This document shows positions 53,411 to 62,557 of a stretch of DNA of 64,000 nucleotides, piece by piece. A program made the position numbers and the translations under genes. Source of the stretch: an uncultured Sphingosinicella sp. (GTDB lineage: Bacteria > Pseudomonadota > Alphaproteobacteria > Sphingomonadales > Sphingomonadaceae); the NCBI RefSeq assembly GCF_902806315.1, contig NZ_CADCWD010000017.1:1-64000 (forward strand), written 5' to 3'. The notes under the pieces are model-generated. The model searched no databases. It had not been told where the DNA came from and worked only from the letters and a program-made list of their open reading frames with translations. Numbering within the stretch: position 1 is the stretch's first letter; every line of letters begins with the position of its first letter.

Positions 53411-54471
53411 GCCCGCGCGAGCGAAAGGCCGCTGGTCGTGAAGCCCGGCCCGAGCGCGAGCAGCAAAGTCCGCTCCGGCATTCCGGCTTCCAGCAGCCGC
53501 TCCAGCACGAACAGCACGGTGGGCGCGGACATGTTGCCGAAATCCTTCAGCACCGCGCGCTCATGGTCCAGGCTCCCCTCATCGAGGTGCAGGCTCTGCT
53601 CGAGCGCCGCCACCACCTTGGCGCCGCCGGGATGGCAGGTGAAGCGGCCGATCTCGTCACGCTCGACCCCGAGCCGACCGAGGATCTGCTCGACGGCGCG
53701 GTCCATATTGTCCTCGACGAAGGGCGGGATGGCGCGGTCGAAGATGACGCCCAGGCCCGGATCCTCGACGTCCCAGCCCATGATGCCGAGCGTGTCGGGC
53801 CACAGGATCTCACCGCCGCCCTCCACGCTGGCGACACCGCCTTGCCCTTCGCGCACCACTGCGGCGGCCGCGCCGTCGCCGAACAAGGCGGTCGCGACGA
53901 TATTTGCCTTGCTGAGCTTGTCGAGCCGGATCGAGGTCGAGCAGAGCTCCACCGTCACGAACAGGATCGTCTTGCCCGGCGCGCCAGCGGCGAGCCGGGC
54001 TGCAGTGGCAAGGCCACTGACGCCACCCGCGCAGCCGAGGCCGAACAGAGGCACCCGCTCGACATCGTTGCGGAAGCCCATCCGGCCCGCGACCCGCGCT
54101 TCCAGGCTCGGCGTTGCGATGCCGGTCGTCGAGACCGTGACGAGGCCGTCAACCTCATCCGGACGGACCCCGGCCCGCTCCAGCGCCCGCTCCGCCGCCT
54201 CGATGTAGAGCGCCTCGGCGGCCTCCAGGTAAACGTCGTTGCGCGCCTTCCACCCATGATCGCCACGATACCAATCGACCGGCCGCACGATGTGGCGCTT
54301 GGCGATGCCCGCATTGTCGAACACCGGCGCGAGCTTCTCGAAATGGTTCGCGCGCGCTCCGAACAGGCCGCGGGCGAGCGCCTTCGCCTCTTCCTGCGTA
54401 ATGATTGTCGGCGGCACCGCGGTGGCGACCGAGAGCAGGGAGACCGGCGTAGGATCTGACTTACGGATGGC
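53407..54471 (-). CDS. Type III polyketide synthase (alkylresorcinol/alkylpyrone synthase-like)
   Basis: A chalcone-synthase-fold enzyme, about 354 residues. Catalytic Cys in VPLFGLGCAGGVSGL, His in FTCHPGGAKVV and Asn in KDFGNMSAPTVLFVLERLL form the type III triad. The SVATAVPPTIITQEE start and PVFDNAGIAKRHIVRPVDWY match bacterial BpsA/SrsA/ArsBC-like synthases. These condense malonyl-CoA on fatty acyl starters to give long-chain pyrones or resorcinols. The start is uncertain: no ATG, GTG or TTG is near the homology start; an ATC at 54471 or an upstream site would be needed. Followed by ICMT-like methyltransferase and lipoprotein genes. Confidence 0.87.
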   Translation of the reverse strand, partial: AIRKSDPTPVSLLSVATAVPPTIITQEEAKALARGLFGARANHFEKLAPVFDNAGIAKRHIVRPVDWYRGDHGWKARNDVYLEAAEALYIEAAERALERAGVRPDEVDGLVTVSTTGIATPSLEARVAGRMGFRNDVERVPLFGLGCAGGVSGLATAARLAAGAPGKTILFVTVELCSTSIRLDKLSKANIVATALFGDGAAAAVVREGQGGVASVEGGGEILWPDTLGIMGWDVEDPGLGVIFDRAIPPFVEDNMDRAVEQILGRLGVERDEIGRFTCHPGGAKVVAALEQSLHLDEGSLDHERAVLKDFGNMSAPTVLFVLERLLEAGMPERTLLLALGPGFTTSGLSLARA

Positions 54472-54569
54472 GGGCCTGCTGCGATGAGGGCGCCACCGTT
54501 GACGAACGGCAGCCTCCCTCGCATGTGGGTTTCGCACAGCAACCCGTCCAGCCCCCCGGAGTTCAATCG

Positions 54570-55730
54570 ATGCGCGCTTTCCTCTCCGCCGGCGTCTCCC
54601 TGCTCGCGCTCGCGGCATCCGGCGGAGCGAGCCACGCGATCGCCGGCGGCAATGAAGCTGCCACCGCGGCGGCGCCCGCCTCCCCCGGACGCCCGTTCCA
54701 GGTCCAACCGCTCGCGACCTTCAACGAGCCCTGGGCAATGACCTTCCTGCCCGGTCCGGGCGGCGCCGCACTTGTCACCGAGAAGAAGGGGCGCCTCGTC
54801 CTCTGGACGCAGGGCCGCGCGATCCCGATCGCGGGCACGCCCAAGGTTGATTATGGTGGCCAGGGCGGCCTCGGCGACGTCGTGCTTCACCCGAATTTCG
54901 CACGCAACGGCTACGTCTATCTGAGCTTCGTCGAACCAGGGCCGGGGGAGACGCGCGGGGCTGCGGTCGGCCGCGGCCGCCTCGTCCGGACCGACGCGGG
55001 CGCGACGCTTGATGGGTTCACGACGATCTGGCGGCAGACGCCCAAGGTCGAGGGACGCGGCCATTACGGCCACCGCCTCGCCTTCGGGCCAGACGGCAAA
55101 CTCTACATCTCCAATGGCGACCGTCAGAAGTTCGATCCCGCGCAGGACATGACCGGCACGCTCGGCAAGGTCGTGCGGATCAACGACGACGGGAGCGTGC
55201 CGCGCGACAATCCCTGGGCGAGCCGCGGCGGCGCGGCGGCACAGCTCTGGACGGTCGGACACCGCAACATTCTCGGCCTCGCCTTCAACGGCCTGGGCCA
55301 GCTGTGGAGCCACGAAATGGGCCCCAAGGGCGGCGACGAATTCAACCTGATCGAGCGCGGCACGAATTACGGCTATCCGGTCGTGTCCAACGGCGCCCAT
55401 TATGACGGCCGCGATATCCCTGATCACCCGACTCGCCCGCAGTTTAACGCGCCGGAGATCACCTGGAACGAAGTCTCGCCGGCCGGCCTGATGGTCTATT
55501 CCGGAGGCCTGTTTCCTCGCTGGCGCGGCAACGCGTTCCTCGGCGGCCTCTCCGGCCAGACCCTGATCCGCGTGGCCATCAACGGCAATGGCGCGCGGGA
55601 GGCCGAGCGCTGGCCGATGAACGCCCGCATCCGCGAGGTCGAGCAGGGCACCGACGGCGCCATCTACGTGCTGGAGGACGAGCGCCAGGGCTCCGGCGGC
55701 CGGCTGCTGAGGCTGAGCCCGGCGCGCTGA
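54570..55730 (+). CDS. PQQ-dependent aldose sugar dehydrogenase, secreted
   Basis: About 386 residues with a signal peptide (MRAFLSAGVSLLALAASGGASHA). The six-bladed beta-propeller of the YliI/Asd soluble glucose dehydrogenase type is marked by PWAMTFLPGPGGAALVTEKKGRLVLW, GGQGGLGDVVLHPNFARNGYVYLSF, GRGHYGHRLAFGPDGKLYISNGDR, LGKVVRINDDGSVPRDNPW and HRNILGLAFN. The segment HEMGPKGGDEFNLIERGTNYGYPVV is the quinone-side region (usually EHGPRGGDE). The ATG 54570 opens the signal; an earlier ATG at 54525 adds a non-signal stretch. Oxidation of aldoses in the periplasm is expected. Confidence 0.92.
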   Translation: MRAFLSAGVSLLALAASGGASHAIAGGNEAATAAAPASPGRPFQVQPLATFNEPWAMTFLPGPGGAALVTEKKGRLVLWTQGRAIPIAGTPKVDYGGQGGLGDVVLHPNFARNGYVYLSFVEPGPGETRGAAVGRGRLVRTDAGATLDGFTTIWRQTPKVEGRGHYGHRLAFGPDGKLYISNGDRQKFDPAQDMTGTLGKVVRINDDGSVPRDNPWASRGGAAAQLWTVGHRNILGLAFNGLGQLWSHEMGPKGGDEFNLIERGTNYGYPVVSNGAHYDGRDIPDHPTRPQFNAPEITWNEVSPAGLMVYSGGLFPRWRGNAFLGGLSGQTLIRVAINGNGAREAERWPMNARIREVEQGTDGAIYVLEDERQGSGGRLLRLSPAR

Positions 55731-55732
55731 AC

Positions 55733-56173
55733 TCAGCGGCGCAGAGCCTCCACGAAGGTCGAGCGGAAAACCGGCTGATGGAGGAGGTTGGCGGTACAAA
55801 GGCCGGAGATGCGATGCTCGCTCCGCCTCCACAGGCGCCGCGCGCGCGGCGGGTATAGGATGAGGAGCGTGCGCTGGCCGCGGCGAAGCTCAAGGTCGCA
55901 CGAAGCGTCACTGGGAAGGTTCAGCCGCTCTACCCGGACGGATGCGGGAGCCCTGCCGGCCAGTGTCCGCCGCACTCGCAACTGTTCGCCTCGTTTCCAC
56001 AGCGGATCATAAGCGGACACGACTTCGACTTCGACCAGCGCGATGGCGTCCCGCGCGCCGTCACGAGCCAATTTTCTCAATTCCTGCGGATCCCGCGTCG
56101 CGATGCATGAGCAGGCGAGCGCCGCGCTTTCGCCTGCCAGGATCAGGAGCAGAGCGATGAGCAGGCGTTGCAT
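55733..56173 (-). CDS. Small secreted protein with N-terminal CSC motif
   Basis: A 146-residue protein with a signal peptide (MQRLLIALLLILAGESAALA), so the mature chain begins with Cys-Ser-Cys. This N-terminal CxC after signal cleavage, followed by strands with VALVEVEVVSAYDP-like sequence and later Cys (SDASCDLE, SGLCTAN), is the layout of netrin/TIMP-like domains. The remainder is Arg-rich and beta. I would call it TIMP-like by pattern only. It starts directly at the trmB stop (TGA then ATG on the minus strand), so it is coupled to trmB. Confidence 0.7.
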   Translation of the reverse strand: MQRLLIALLLILAGESAALACSCIATRDPQELRKLARDGARDAIALVEVEVVSAYDPLWKRGEQLRVRRTLAGRAPASVRVERLNLPSDASCDLELRRGQRTLLILYPPRARRLWRRSEHRISGLCTANLLHQPVFRSTFVEALRR

Positions 56174-56854
56174 TCATATCCTCCGATAGCGGAAATACCA
56201 GACTTCGTGGCCCTTGCGGCGCGCTTTCGCCTCGTAGCGCGTCTCGGGCCAGCCGCCGGGGCGAGTGAGGAAGTCGCGGGCGCTTTCCGCCAGCCATTCG
56301 AAGTCGCGGCGGGCGTTCATGATCATCATCGACCAGCGGCAATAGGTCGGATCGTCGGTGCCGAGGCGGAACTCGCCGCCGGGCTGGAGCTTGGCCGCAA
56401 TCAGGTCGAGCGGACCATGATTGACCATGCGGCGCTTGGCATGCCGCGCCTTGGGCCAGGGATCGGGGTGGAGGAGGTAGACGAAGCGGAGCGAGGCGTC
56501 CGGAAGCCGTTCCAGCACCTCCAGAGCGTCGCCCATGTGAAGGCGGACGTTCGCCAGGCTTTTGTCCCGGACATGGGTGAGCGCGCCGACGACGCCGTTG
56601 AGGAACGGCTCCGCCCCGATGAACCCGTGGTCCGGCAGCAGGTCGGCGCGAAAGGCGAGATGCTCGCCCGATCCGAAGCCGATCTCGAAGTGGAGCGGGC
56701 GATCGTGGCCGAAGAGGGCGGCGGCGGTGATCTCGCCCTCCTCCGGCACGCTTAGCGCCGGGAGCAGGTCCTCGACGAGCGCCGCCTGACCTTCGCGGAG
56801 CTTGTGGCCGGAGCGGCGGCCGTAGAGGCGGCGGATCGTCGTGGGGTCGGACAT
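56174..56854 (-). CDS. trmB: tRNA (guanine-46-N7)-methyltransferase
   Basis: A 226-residue SAM enzyme. Features: LYGRRSGHKLREGQAALVEDLLP, motif I in LHFEIGFGSGEHLAFRADLLP, VHMGDALEVLERLP-like strand (RLHMGDALEVLERLPDA), and the RFVYLLHPDPWPKARHAKRRMV catalytic region. WYFRYRRI ends the protein. Length and order match TrmB. Next gene downstream is the CSC secreted protein; upstream lies a palindromic repeat and metK. Confidence 0.96.
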   Translation of the reverse strand: MSDPTTIRRLYGRRSGHKLREGQAALVEDLLPALSVPEEGEITAAALFGHDRPLHFEIGFGSGEHLAFRADLLPDHGFIGAEPFLNGVVGALTHVRDKSLANVRLHMGDALEVLERLPDASLRFVYLLHPDPWPKARHAKRRMVNHGPLDLIAAKLQPGGEFRLGTDDPTYCRWSMMIMNARRDFEWLAESARDFLTRPGGWPETRYEAKARRKGHEVWYFRYRRI

Positions 56855-56873
56855 GATCGCGCTCTAGCAAGCA

Positions 56874-56977
56874 CCTCCTCGTTGGGGGAGGGACTGAAGG
56901 AGCTATTCAGTTCCGGAGGCGGGGGAGCTGATACTTCCCCCACCCCTCAATCCCCTCCCCTTGAAGGGGAGCGGAGG
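56874..56977. repeat. GC-rich palindromic element between trmB and metK
   Basis: Outer arms CCTCCTCG (56874-56881) and GCGGAGG (56971-56977), and inner arms AGGGACTGAAGGAG and CGGGGGAGCTGATACTTCCCCCACC, with CCCCTCCCCTTGAAGGGGAG as another small stem. The layout equals the elements at 44993, 46509 and 59435. It fills the gap before the metK stop and could also act as a transcript-end structure. Confidence 0.7.
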
Positions 56978-56979
56978 AT

Positions 56980-58164
<1,185 letters not shown>

Positions 58165-58199
58165 CGGGAGAAACGACCTTCTTGAGGGGAGACATGCGG

Positions 58200-58219
58200 A
58201 TATAAAGATATCCTTATAT
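58200..58219. promoter_or_regulatory. Palindromic operator candidate upstream of metK
   Basis: ATATAAAGATATCCTTATAT, centred on GATATC, matches its reverse complement at 18 of 20 positions. It lies 36-55 bases before the metK ATG, where a start site or -10 is expected. Such AT-rich palindromes in this place are typical of repressors of the ArsR type; in Proteobacteria SahR is known to control SAM-cycle genes. No SAM riboswitch sequence is present in this leader. Confidence 0.55.
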
Positions 58220-58226
58220 GCGCGCC

Positions 58227-59906
58227 CTAGCTCGATTTATGAGCGGCTGCAATGCCCCTGCGTGAAAGGATGGCCGCAACCAGGACGAGCAGCAGAGCAA
58301 ACAGGAACGGCATGACATTGCCGACGCGGGCGAAGAGGGTCGGCGGCTTGGGTGCGGGCAAGGCGGCGTCGATCGAACCGGCGGTGCGCCACGGAAGGCT
58401 GTGGAGCAGGCTGCCATCCGCCGCGATCACCGCCGAGATGCCGGTCGGTGTCGAACGCAGGATCGGCAGCCCCTCCTCCAGTGCGCGCAGCCGCGCCTGA
58501 GCGAGGTGCTGGGGCGGGCCCCAGGCGCCGAACCAGGCGTCGTTCGACGGATTGAAGAGGAAGGCGGGGCGGTTGTTCCGGTCCACCACTTCGCCCGAGA
58601 AGATGATCTCGTAGCAGAGCTGGAAACCGACGGGGCCGATGATCGGAAGGGTTAGCGTCTGCGGCCCCGGCCCCGGATCGAAGTCGACGTCGCCAGGCGC
58701 GAGGCGCGAGAGGCCGATCGCCGACAGGATCGGGCGCATCGGGAGATATTCGCCATAGGGCACGAGATGCGCCTTGTCGTAGCGGCCGAGGATTTGGCCG
58801 TTCGCTGTCATGGCGAAGACGCTGTTGGTGGCGCTGGTGAGGTGGAGCCGATCGGTCGATCGGAAGGTGACGCCGCCGGTCAGCAGGAGGTCGCCGGGGC
58901 CGAGGAGCTGGCCGATACGGAGGCGGATCTGAAGCGCTTCCGCCTGGTCTTGCGGATTGAGGCGCTCGTCCTGGAGCGGATCGGTCACGGCCGCTTCGGG
59001 CCAGAGGAGCAGGCGGGGCGTTGCGGACGGCGCGCCGGAGAGCCGCCGGAGGCGCTCGAAATTGCGCTCCTCAAAGCCCGCCTTCCACTTGTCCTGCTGG
59101 CCGATGTTCGGCTGGACGATGCGGAGCGGGATCGTAGGCGCGGAAAGTGGGGCCTGGCTGGTGAGGGCGACGAGCGCCGTCGCGAGCGCCACCGTGCCGG
59201 CAATCGCGGCGGCCGCTTTCCAGCGGCGGTGAAAAGCAAGGAAGAGCAGCCCGGCCAGCACCACCGCGATTGCGGACAGGCCGTAAGTGCCGATGATCGT
59301 GGCAAGGCGTGAGACAGGGGTCGGCAGCAATGCGACGCCGACCGGGTTCCAGGCGAAGCCGGTGAACATCGTCGCGCGCAGCCATTCGGTGACGATCCAC
59401 GCGGCTGCGAAGATCAGGACGAGCCGGACCGAATTCCTCCCCCGGCTTCCCGGGGGAGGGGGACCAGGCGCAGCCTGGTGGAGGGGCGCTCGCGAAGCGA
59501 GCTCCTCAAAAGAGGCGCTGTCGCGCCGCCCCTCCATCGCACTCTGTGCGGTCCCCCTCCCCTGCGAATGCAGGGGAGGACTGACGCCCCACCGCCAGGC
59601 CAGGCCGGTCGCCATTGCCGGATACACTGCGAGGTAGAGCGACAGCAGCACCACCGCGATCCAGCCGAGCCAGTGCGGCATTTCGGACTGGAAGGTGAAA
59701 GCGGTGGCGATCCAATTGAGGCCGAGAGTGAACTGGCCCACGCCGAACCAATAGCCGCGGGCGAGCGCGCTTCGAAGCGACGGCGCCCGGTCGATCAGGT
59801 AGATGAGCCCCGCAAAGGCGACAAGCGTCAACGGCCAGAGGCTCCACGGAGCGAAGCCGCAGGCGCTGAGGATGCCGAGGAGAAAGGACGCGAGAAGTAA
59901 CTTCAT
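58227..59906 (-). CDS. lnt: Apolipoprotein N-acyltransferase with a repeat-derived insert
   Basis: A 559-residue polytopic enzyme that adds the third acyl chain to lipoproteins. Membrane helices at residues 5-75 and onward; catalytic triad by motif: Glu in [13 protein letters not shown], Lys in [17 protein letters not shown], Cys in [14 protein letters not shown]. The family has no counterpart for residues about 109-157 ([20 protein letters not shown] through [10 protein letters not shown]), which are encoded by a palindromic repeat at 59435-59580. The insert lies in a loop between helices and keeps the frame. C-terminus ends in a last helix. Confidence 0.95.
   Translation of the reverse strand: MKLLLASFLLGILSACGFAPWSLWPLTLVAFAGLIYLIDRAPSLRSALARGYWFGVGQFTLGLNWIATAFTFQSEMPHWLGWIAVVLLSLYLAVYPAMATGLAWRWGVSPPLHSQGRGTAQSAMEGRRDSASFEELASRAPLHQAAPGPPPPGSRGRNSVRLVLIFAAAWIVTEWLRATMFTGFAWNPVGVALLPTPVSRLATIIGTYGLSAIAVVLAGLLFLAFHRRWKAAAAIAGTVALATALVALTSQAPLSAPTIPLRIVQPNIGQQDKWKAGFEERNFERLRRLSGAPSATPRLLLWPEAAVTDPLQDERLNPQDQAEALQIRLRIGQLLGPGDLLLTGGVTFRSTDRLHLTSATNSVFAMTANGQILGRYDKAHLVPYGEYLPMRPILSAIGLSRLAPGDVDFDPGPGPQTLTLPIIGPVGFQLCYEIIFSGEVVDRNNRPAFLFNPSNDAWFGAWGPPQHLAQARLRALEEGLPILRSTPTGISAVIAADGSLLHSLPWRTAGSIDAALPAPKPPTLFARVGNVMPFLFALLLVLVAAILSRRGIAAAHKSS
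59435..59580. repeat. GC-rich palindromic element inserted in lnt
   Basis: TCCTCCCC (59435-59442) and GGGGAGGA (59573-59580) bound an element of about 146 bases with internal stems. It shares with the truB element the block AGGGGGACCA, GCG, then TGGTGGAGGGG (26 of 31 positions equal by eye). It also has a GCGCTCGCGAAGCGAGC palindrome in the middle. The lnt frame crosses it without a stop. Confidence 0.82.
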
Positions 59907-60019
59907 CGGCCACCGCCTAACGCGTCAGGCGAAGTTCGGGAAGTTCGGGCGCGAAGGCCTATCGATGATCCCCTGATATATCGCTGGACCGGACGCAGAG
60001 TCGCAGCAAGGAGCCCGAG

Positions 60020-60550
60020 TTGAAGCAGATCAGCAAGTTCCTTGCGCTTATCCTCAGGCACAAGCCGGAAGTCGGCGGGCTGCGCCTAGATGCGGAAGGC
60101 TGGGCCGATGTCGAGGCGGTGCTCGCGGCCATCAGGCAAAGGTTCGGCGATTTCGACCGGCGCCAGCTCGATGAACTCGTGCGCACCAGCGACAAGCAGC
60201 GTTATGCGTTCGACGAGAGCGGCGGAAAGATCAGGGCAAACCAGGGGCACAGCATCCCCATCGACCTGAAGCTCACGCCCGTGGCCCCTCCGCCGCTCCT
60301 CTATCACGGCACGTCCGAGCGCTTGGTGGGCGCTATCCTGGAGCAGGGATTGGTGCGGGGCAGGCGGCACCATGTTCATCTCAGCCCCGACCTCGAACCG
60401 GCGATGAGGGTCGGGGCGCGACGGTCCGGCCGGCCGGTCGTGCTGCAGGTGTGGAGCAGGGCGATGGCCGAGCATCTGTTCTTCCGCAGCGCCAATGATG
60501 TGTGGCTGACCGACCATGTTCCGCCCGCCTACCTGCGGCTCCTCGACTGA
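60020..60550 (+). CDS. kptA: RNA 2'-phosphotransferase, Tpt1/KptA family
   Basis: A 176-residue enzyme. KptA/Tpt1 proteins remove an internal 2'-phosphate from RNA using NAD, the last step of tRNA splicing in eukaryotes; bacterial substrates are unclear. Conserved RHKP (Arg-His of the family) is in LALILRHKPEVGGL. Then GGKIRANQGHSIPIDL, LYHGTSERLVGAILEQGL and HHVHLSPDLEPAMRVG are the NAD-binding and catalytic motifs. TTG start at 60020 with AAGGAG upstream, since the chain begins MKQISKFLALILRHK as in homologues. Single gene between divergent lnt and the CA remnant. Confidence 0.93.
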   Translation: MKQISKFLALILRHKPEVGGLRLDAEGWADVEAVLAAIRQRFGDFDRRQLDELVRTSDKQRYAFDESGGKIRANQGHSIPIDLKLTPVAPPPLLYHGTSERLVGAILEQGLVRGRRHHVHLSPDLEPAMRVGARRSGRPVVLQVWSRAMAEHLFFRSANDVWLTDHVPPAYLRLLD

Positions 60551-60733
60551 GCCGACAACTTGAGAGCGAGGTGGGGGCGAAGCCTCTCCACGGTCGTGCG
60601 GGCCGGCACCTCTGGCGCGAACCTCCTTCAACGAGGCGCGTGATTTCAGACCGCATCGAGTTCGTTTCGATGCCATGATCCGTTTGCCCAAGCCCTTTGC
60701 GCTGACATCCCTCGATCATGGAAGGGACCAGCA

Positions 60734-61117
60734 ATGATCAACGTGGATAGCAGCATCGAATGTGGCGTGGCGGTGCTTGGCGTGCCGCTCATCGTGGTGC
60801 TTGGCCACGAAAGCTGCCGAGCGGTGGCGGCGGCGACCGAGATCGTCAACAACAATGCGAGCTTTCCCGGCAGCATCGGCCGCATGGTCGAGCCGATCGT
60901 TCCGGCCGCCTTGTTGGTGCGCGGCCAGCCGGGCGACTTCGTCCGGAATGCCGCCCGCGCCAATGTGAGCCGGACGGTTGCGCAGCTCCGCACTTCGGTG
61001 GAGCCGATGCTGCTGGAGCCGCAGCGGGAGGGGCGATTGAAGGTGGTCGGCGCTTATTACGATCTCGACACGGGCGCCGTCGACTTCTTCGACGAGCCTA
61101 GCACTCCACCACGTTAA
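60734..61117 (+). pseudogene. Carbonic anhydrase remnant, beta class, N-terminal half missing
   Basis: A 127-residue frame homologous to the second half of beta-carbonic anhydrases: DSSIECGVAVLGVPLIVVLGHESCRAV (zinc His and Cys in GHESC), VSRTVAQLRTS, and KVVGAYYDLDTGAVDFF. The N-terminal half with the first zinc Cys and the CxDSR dyad is absent, so two of the four key groups are lost. Upstream bases (60551-60733) encode no matching N-terminus. An ATG fortuitously precedes the remnant. A decaying pseudogene is the simplest reading; a new small protein is possible. Its end overlaps the sdaA stop. Confidence 0.75.
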
Positions 61118-62483
61118 CGGCGAGGCCGCCGAGCGAGGTCTCCTTGTAGCGCTCGTTCATGTCCATGCCGGTCTTGCGCATCGTTTCGATCACCTGGTCG
61201 AGGCTGACGCGGTGGTCGCCATTGCCGACGAGGGCGAGGCGGGAGGCTTCGATCGCCTTGATCGCGCCGACCGCGTTGCGCTCGATGCAGGGGACCTGGA
61301 CGAGGCCGCCGACCGGATCGCAGGTGAGGCCGAGATTGTGCTCCATGCCGATCTCGGCCGCATTCTCGATCTGTCCGGGAGTGCCCCCGAGCGCAGCGGT
61401 CAGCCCGGCCGCTGCCATCGAGCAGGCGACGCCGACCTCGCCCTGGCAGCCCACCTCGGCGCCGGAGATGGAGGCATTCTCCTTGAACAGCGACCCCACC
61501 GCGCCGGCCGTCAGGAGGAAGACCTGCACGCCCTCGTCGGACGCGCGCGGGGTGAAGCGCTGATAATAACGGAGGATCGCGGGGACGATGCCGGCGGCGC
61601 CGTTGGTGGGTGCGGTAACGACCCGGGCACCGGCGGCATTCTCCTCGTTCACAGCCAACGCCCAGAGGTTGACCCAGTCGAGCACGGTGAGCGGGTCCTG
61701 GAGCGTGCGCTCGGCGCGCTCCATCAGCAGGCGGTGGAGGGCGGGCGCCCGGCGCTTCACCTTGAGGCCGCCGGGGAGGATCCCGTCCTGGCCGATGCCG
61801 CGGTCGATGCAGGCGGACATGGCCTCGCAGATCGCGGTCAGACGGCGGTTGATCTCGCTGTCGGAGAGACCGGCTTGCTCATTGGCGCGAGCGATCTCGG
61901 CGATGGTCAGCCCCTCGCGCTCTGCGATGGCGAGCAGCTCGTCGGCGGAGCGATAATTGTACGGAATGTCCCAGGCGCCTTCGGGCGGCGCGTTGCGGGC
62001 AATGGCCTCTTCGTCGATCACCGCGCCGCCGCCCGTGGAATAGTAGATCTTGCTCTCGAGCTCCGCGCCATCGACCCCGAGCGCAGTGAAGCGCATGCCG
62101 TTGCTATGGTGGGGCAGGCGCTCGCGTTGGAGGAAGCGGAGGTCGCGCGCCTCCTCGAACGCGACGTCGCGGCGGCCGGCGAGGAGCAGCCGCCCGGTGC
62201 CCCGGACCCGGCTGACGATCTCGTCCGCTTCGTCGGGACAGAGGCTGTCCGGGCGCTTGCCGGTGAGGCCGATCAGCACCGCACGGTCGGTCGCGTGCCC
62301 CTTGCCGGTGAGGGCGAGCGACCCATAGAGGTTCGTCTCGACGCGCTCCACCTGCTCCAGCATCGCTTTTTCGACGAGCGTCTCGACAAAGCGGCAGGCA
62401 GCCGTCATCGGCCCCATGGTGTGCGAACTGGAAGGGCCCACCCCGATCTTGAACAGATCGAAGACGCTGGCAACCACGGACAT
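61098..62483 (-). CDS. sdaA: L-serine ammonia-lyase (iron-sulfur)
   Basis: A 461-residue single-chain serine deaminase converting L-serine to pyruvate and ammonia. [21 protein letters not shown] at the N-terminus, the 4Fe-4S Cys in [19 protein letters not shown] and [19 protein letters not shown], and [16 protein letters not shown] are diagnostic. ATG 62483 fits (GGGAGAA upstream); a slightly longer frame exists. Divergent to pabB and convergent to the carbonic anhydrase remnant. Confidence 0.96.
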   Translation of the reverse strand: MSVVASVFDLFKIGVGPSSSHTMGPMTAACRFVETLVEKAMLEQVERVETNLYGSLALTGKGHATDRAVLIGLTGKRPDSLCPDEADEIVSRVRGTGRLLLAGRRDVAFEEARDLRFLQRERLPHHSNGMRFTALGVDGAELESKIYYSTGGGAVIDEEAIARNAPPEGAWDIPYNYRSADELLAIAEREGLTIAEIARANEQAGLSDSEINRRLTAICEAMSACIDRGIGQDGILPGGLKVKRRAPALHRLLMERAERTLQDPLTVLDWVNLWALAVNEENAAGARVVTAPTNGAAGIVPAILRYYQRFTPRASDEGVQVFLLTAGAVGSLFKENASISGAEVGCQGEVGVACSMAAAGLTAALGGTPGQIENAAEIGMEHNLGLTCDPVGGLVQVPCIERNAVGAIKAIEASRLALVGNGDHRVSLDQVIETMRKTGMDMNERYKETSLGGLAVNVVEC

Positions 62484-62557
62484 TTCTCCCAAAAGCACTT
62501 CCGGCGGAAGGGCCTGGCGGACATGGGCCTGAGGCAGCGCGAAGGCAAGCGCAGCGC

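Noticed and set aside
58165-58226. SAM-II or SAM/SAH riboswitch before metK
   Set aside because: The leader is short and holds none of the conserved stretches of these riboswitches; only a palindrome is found.
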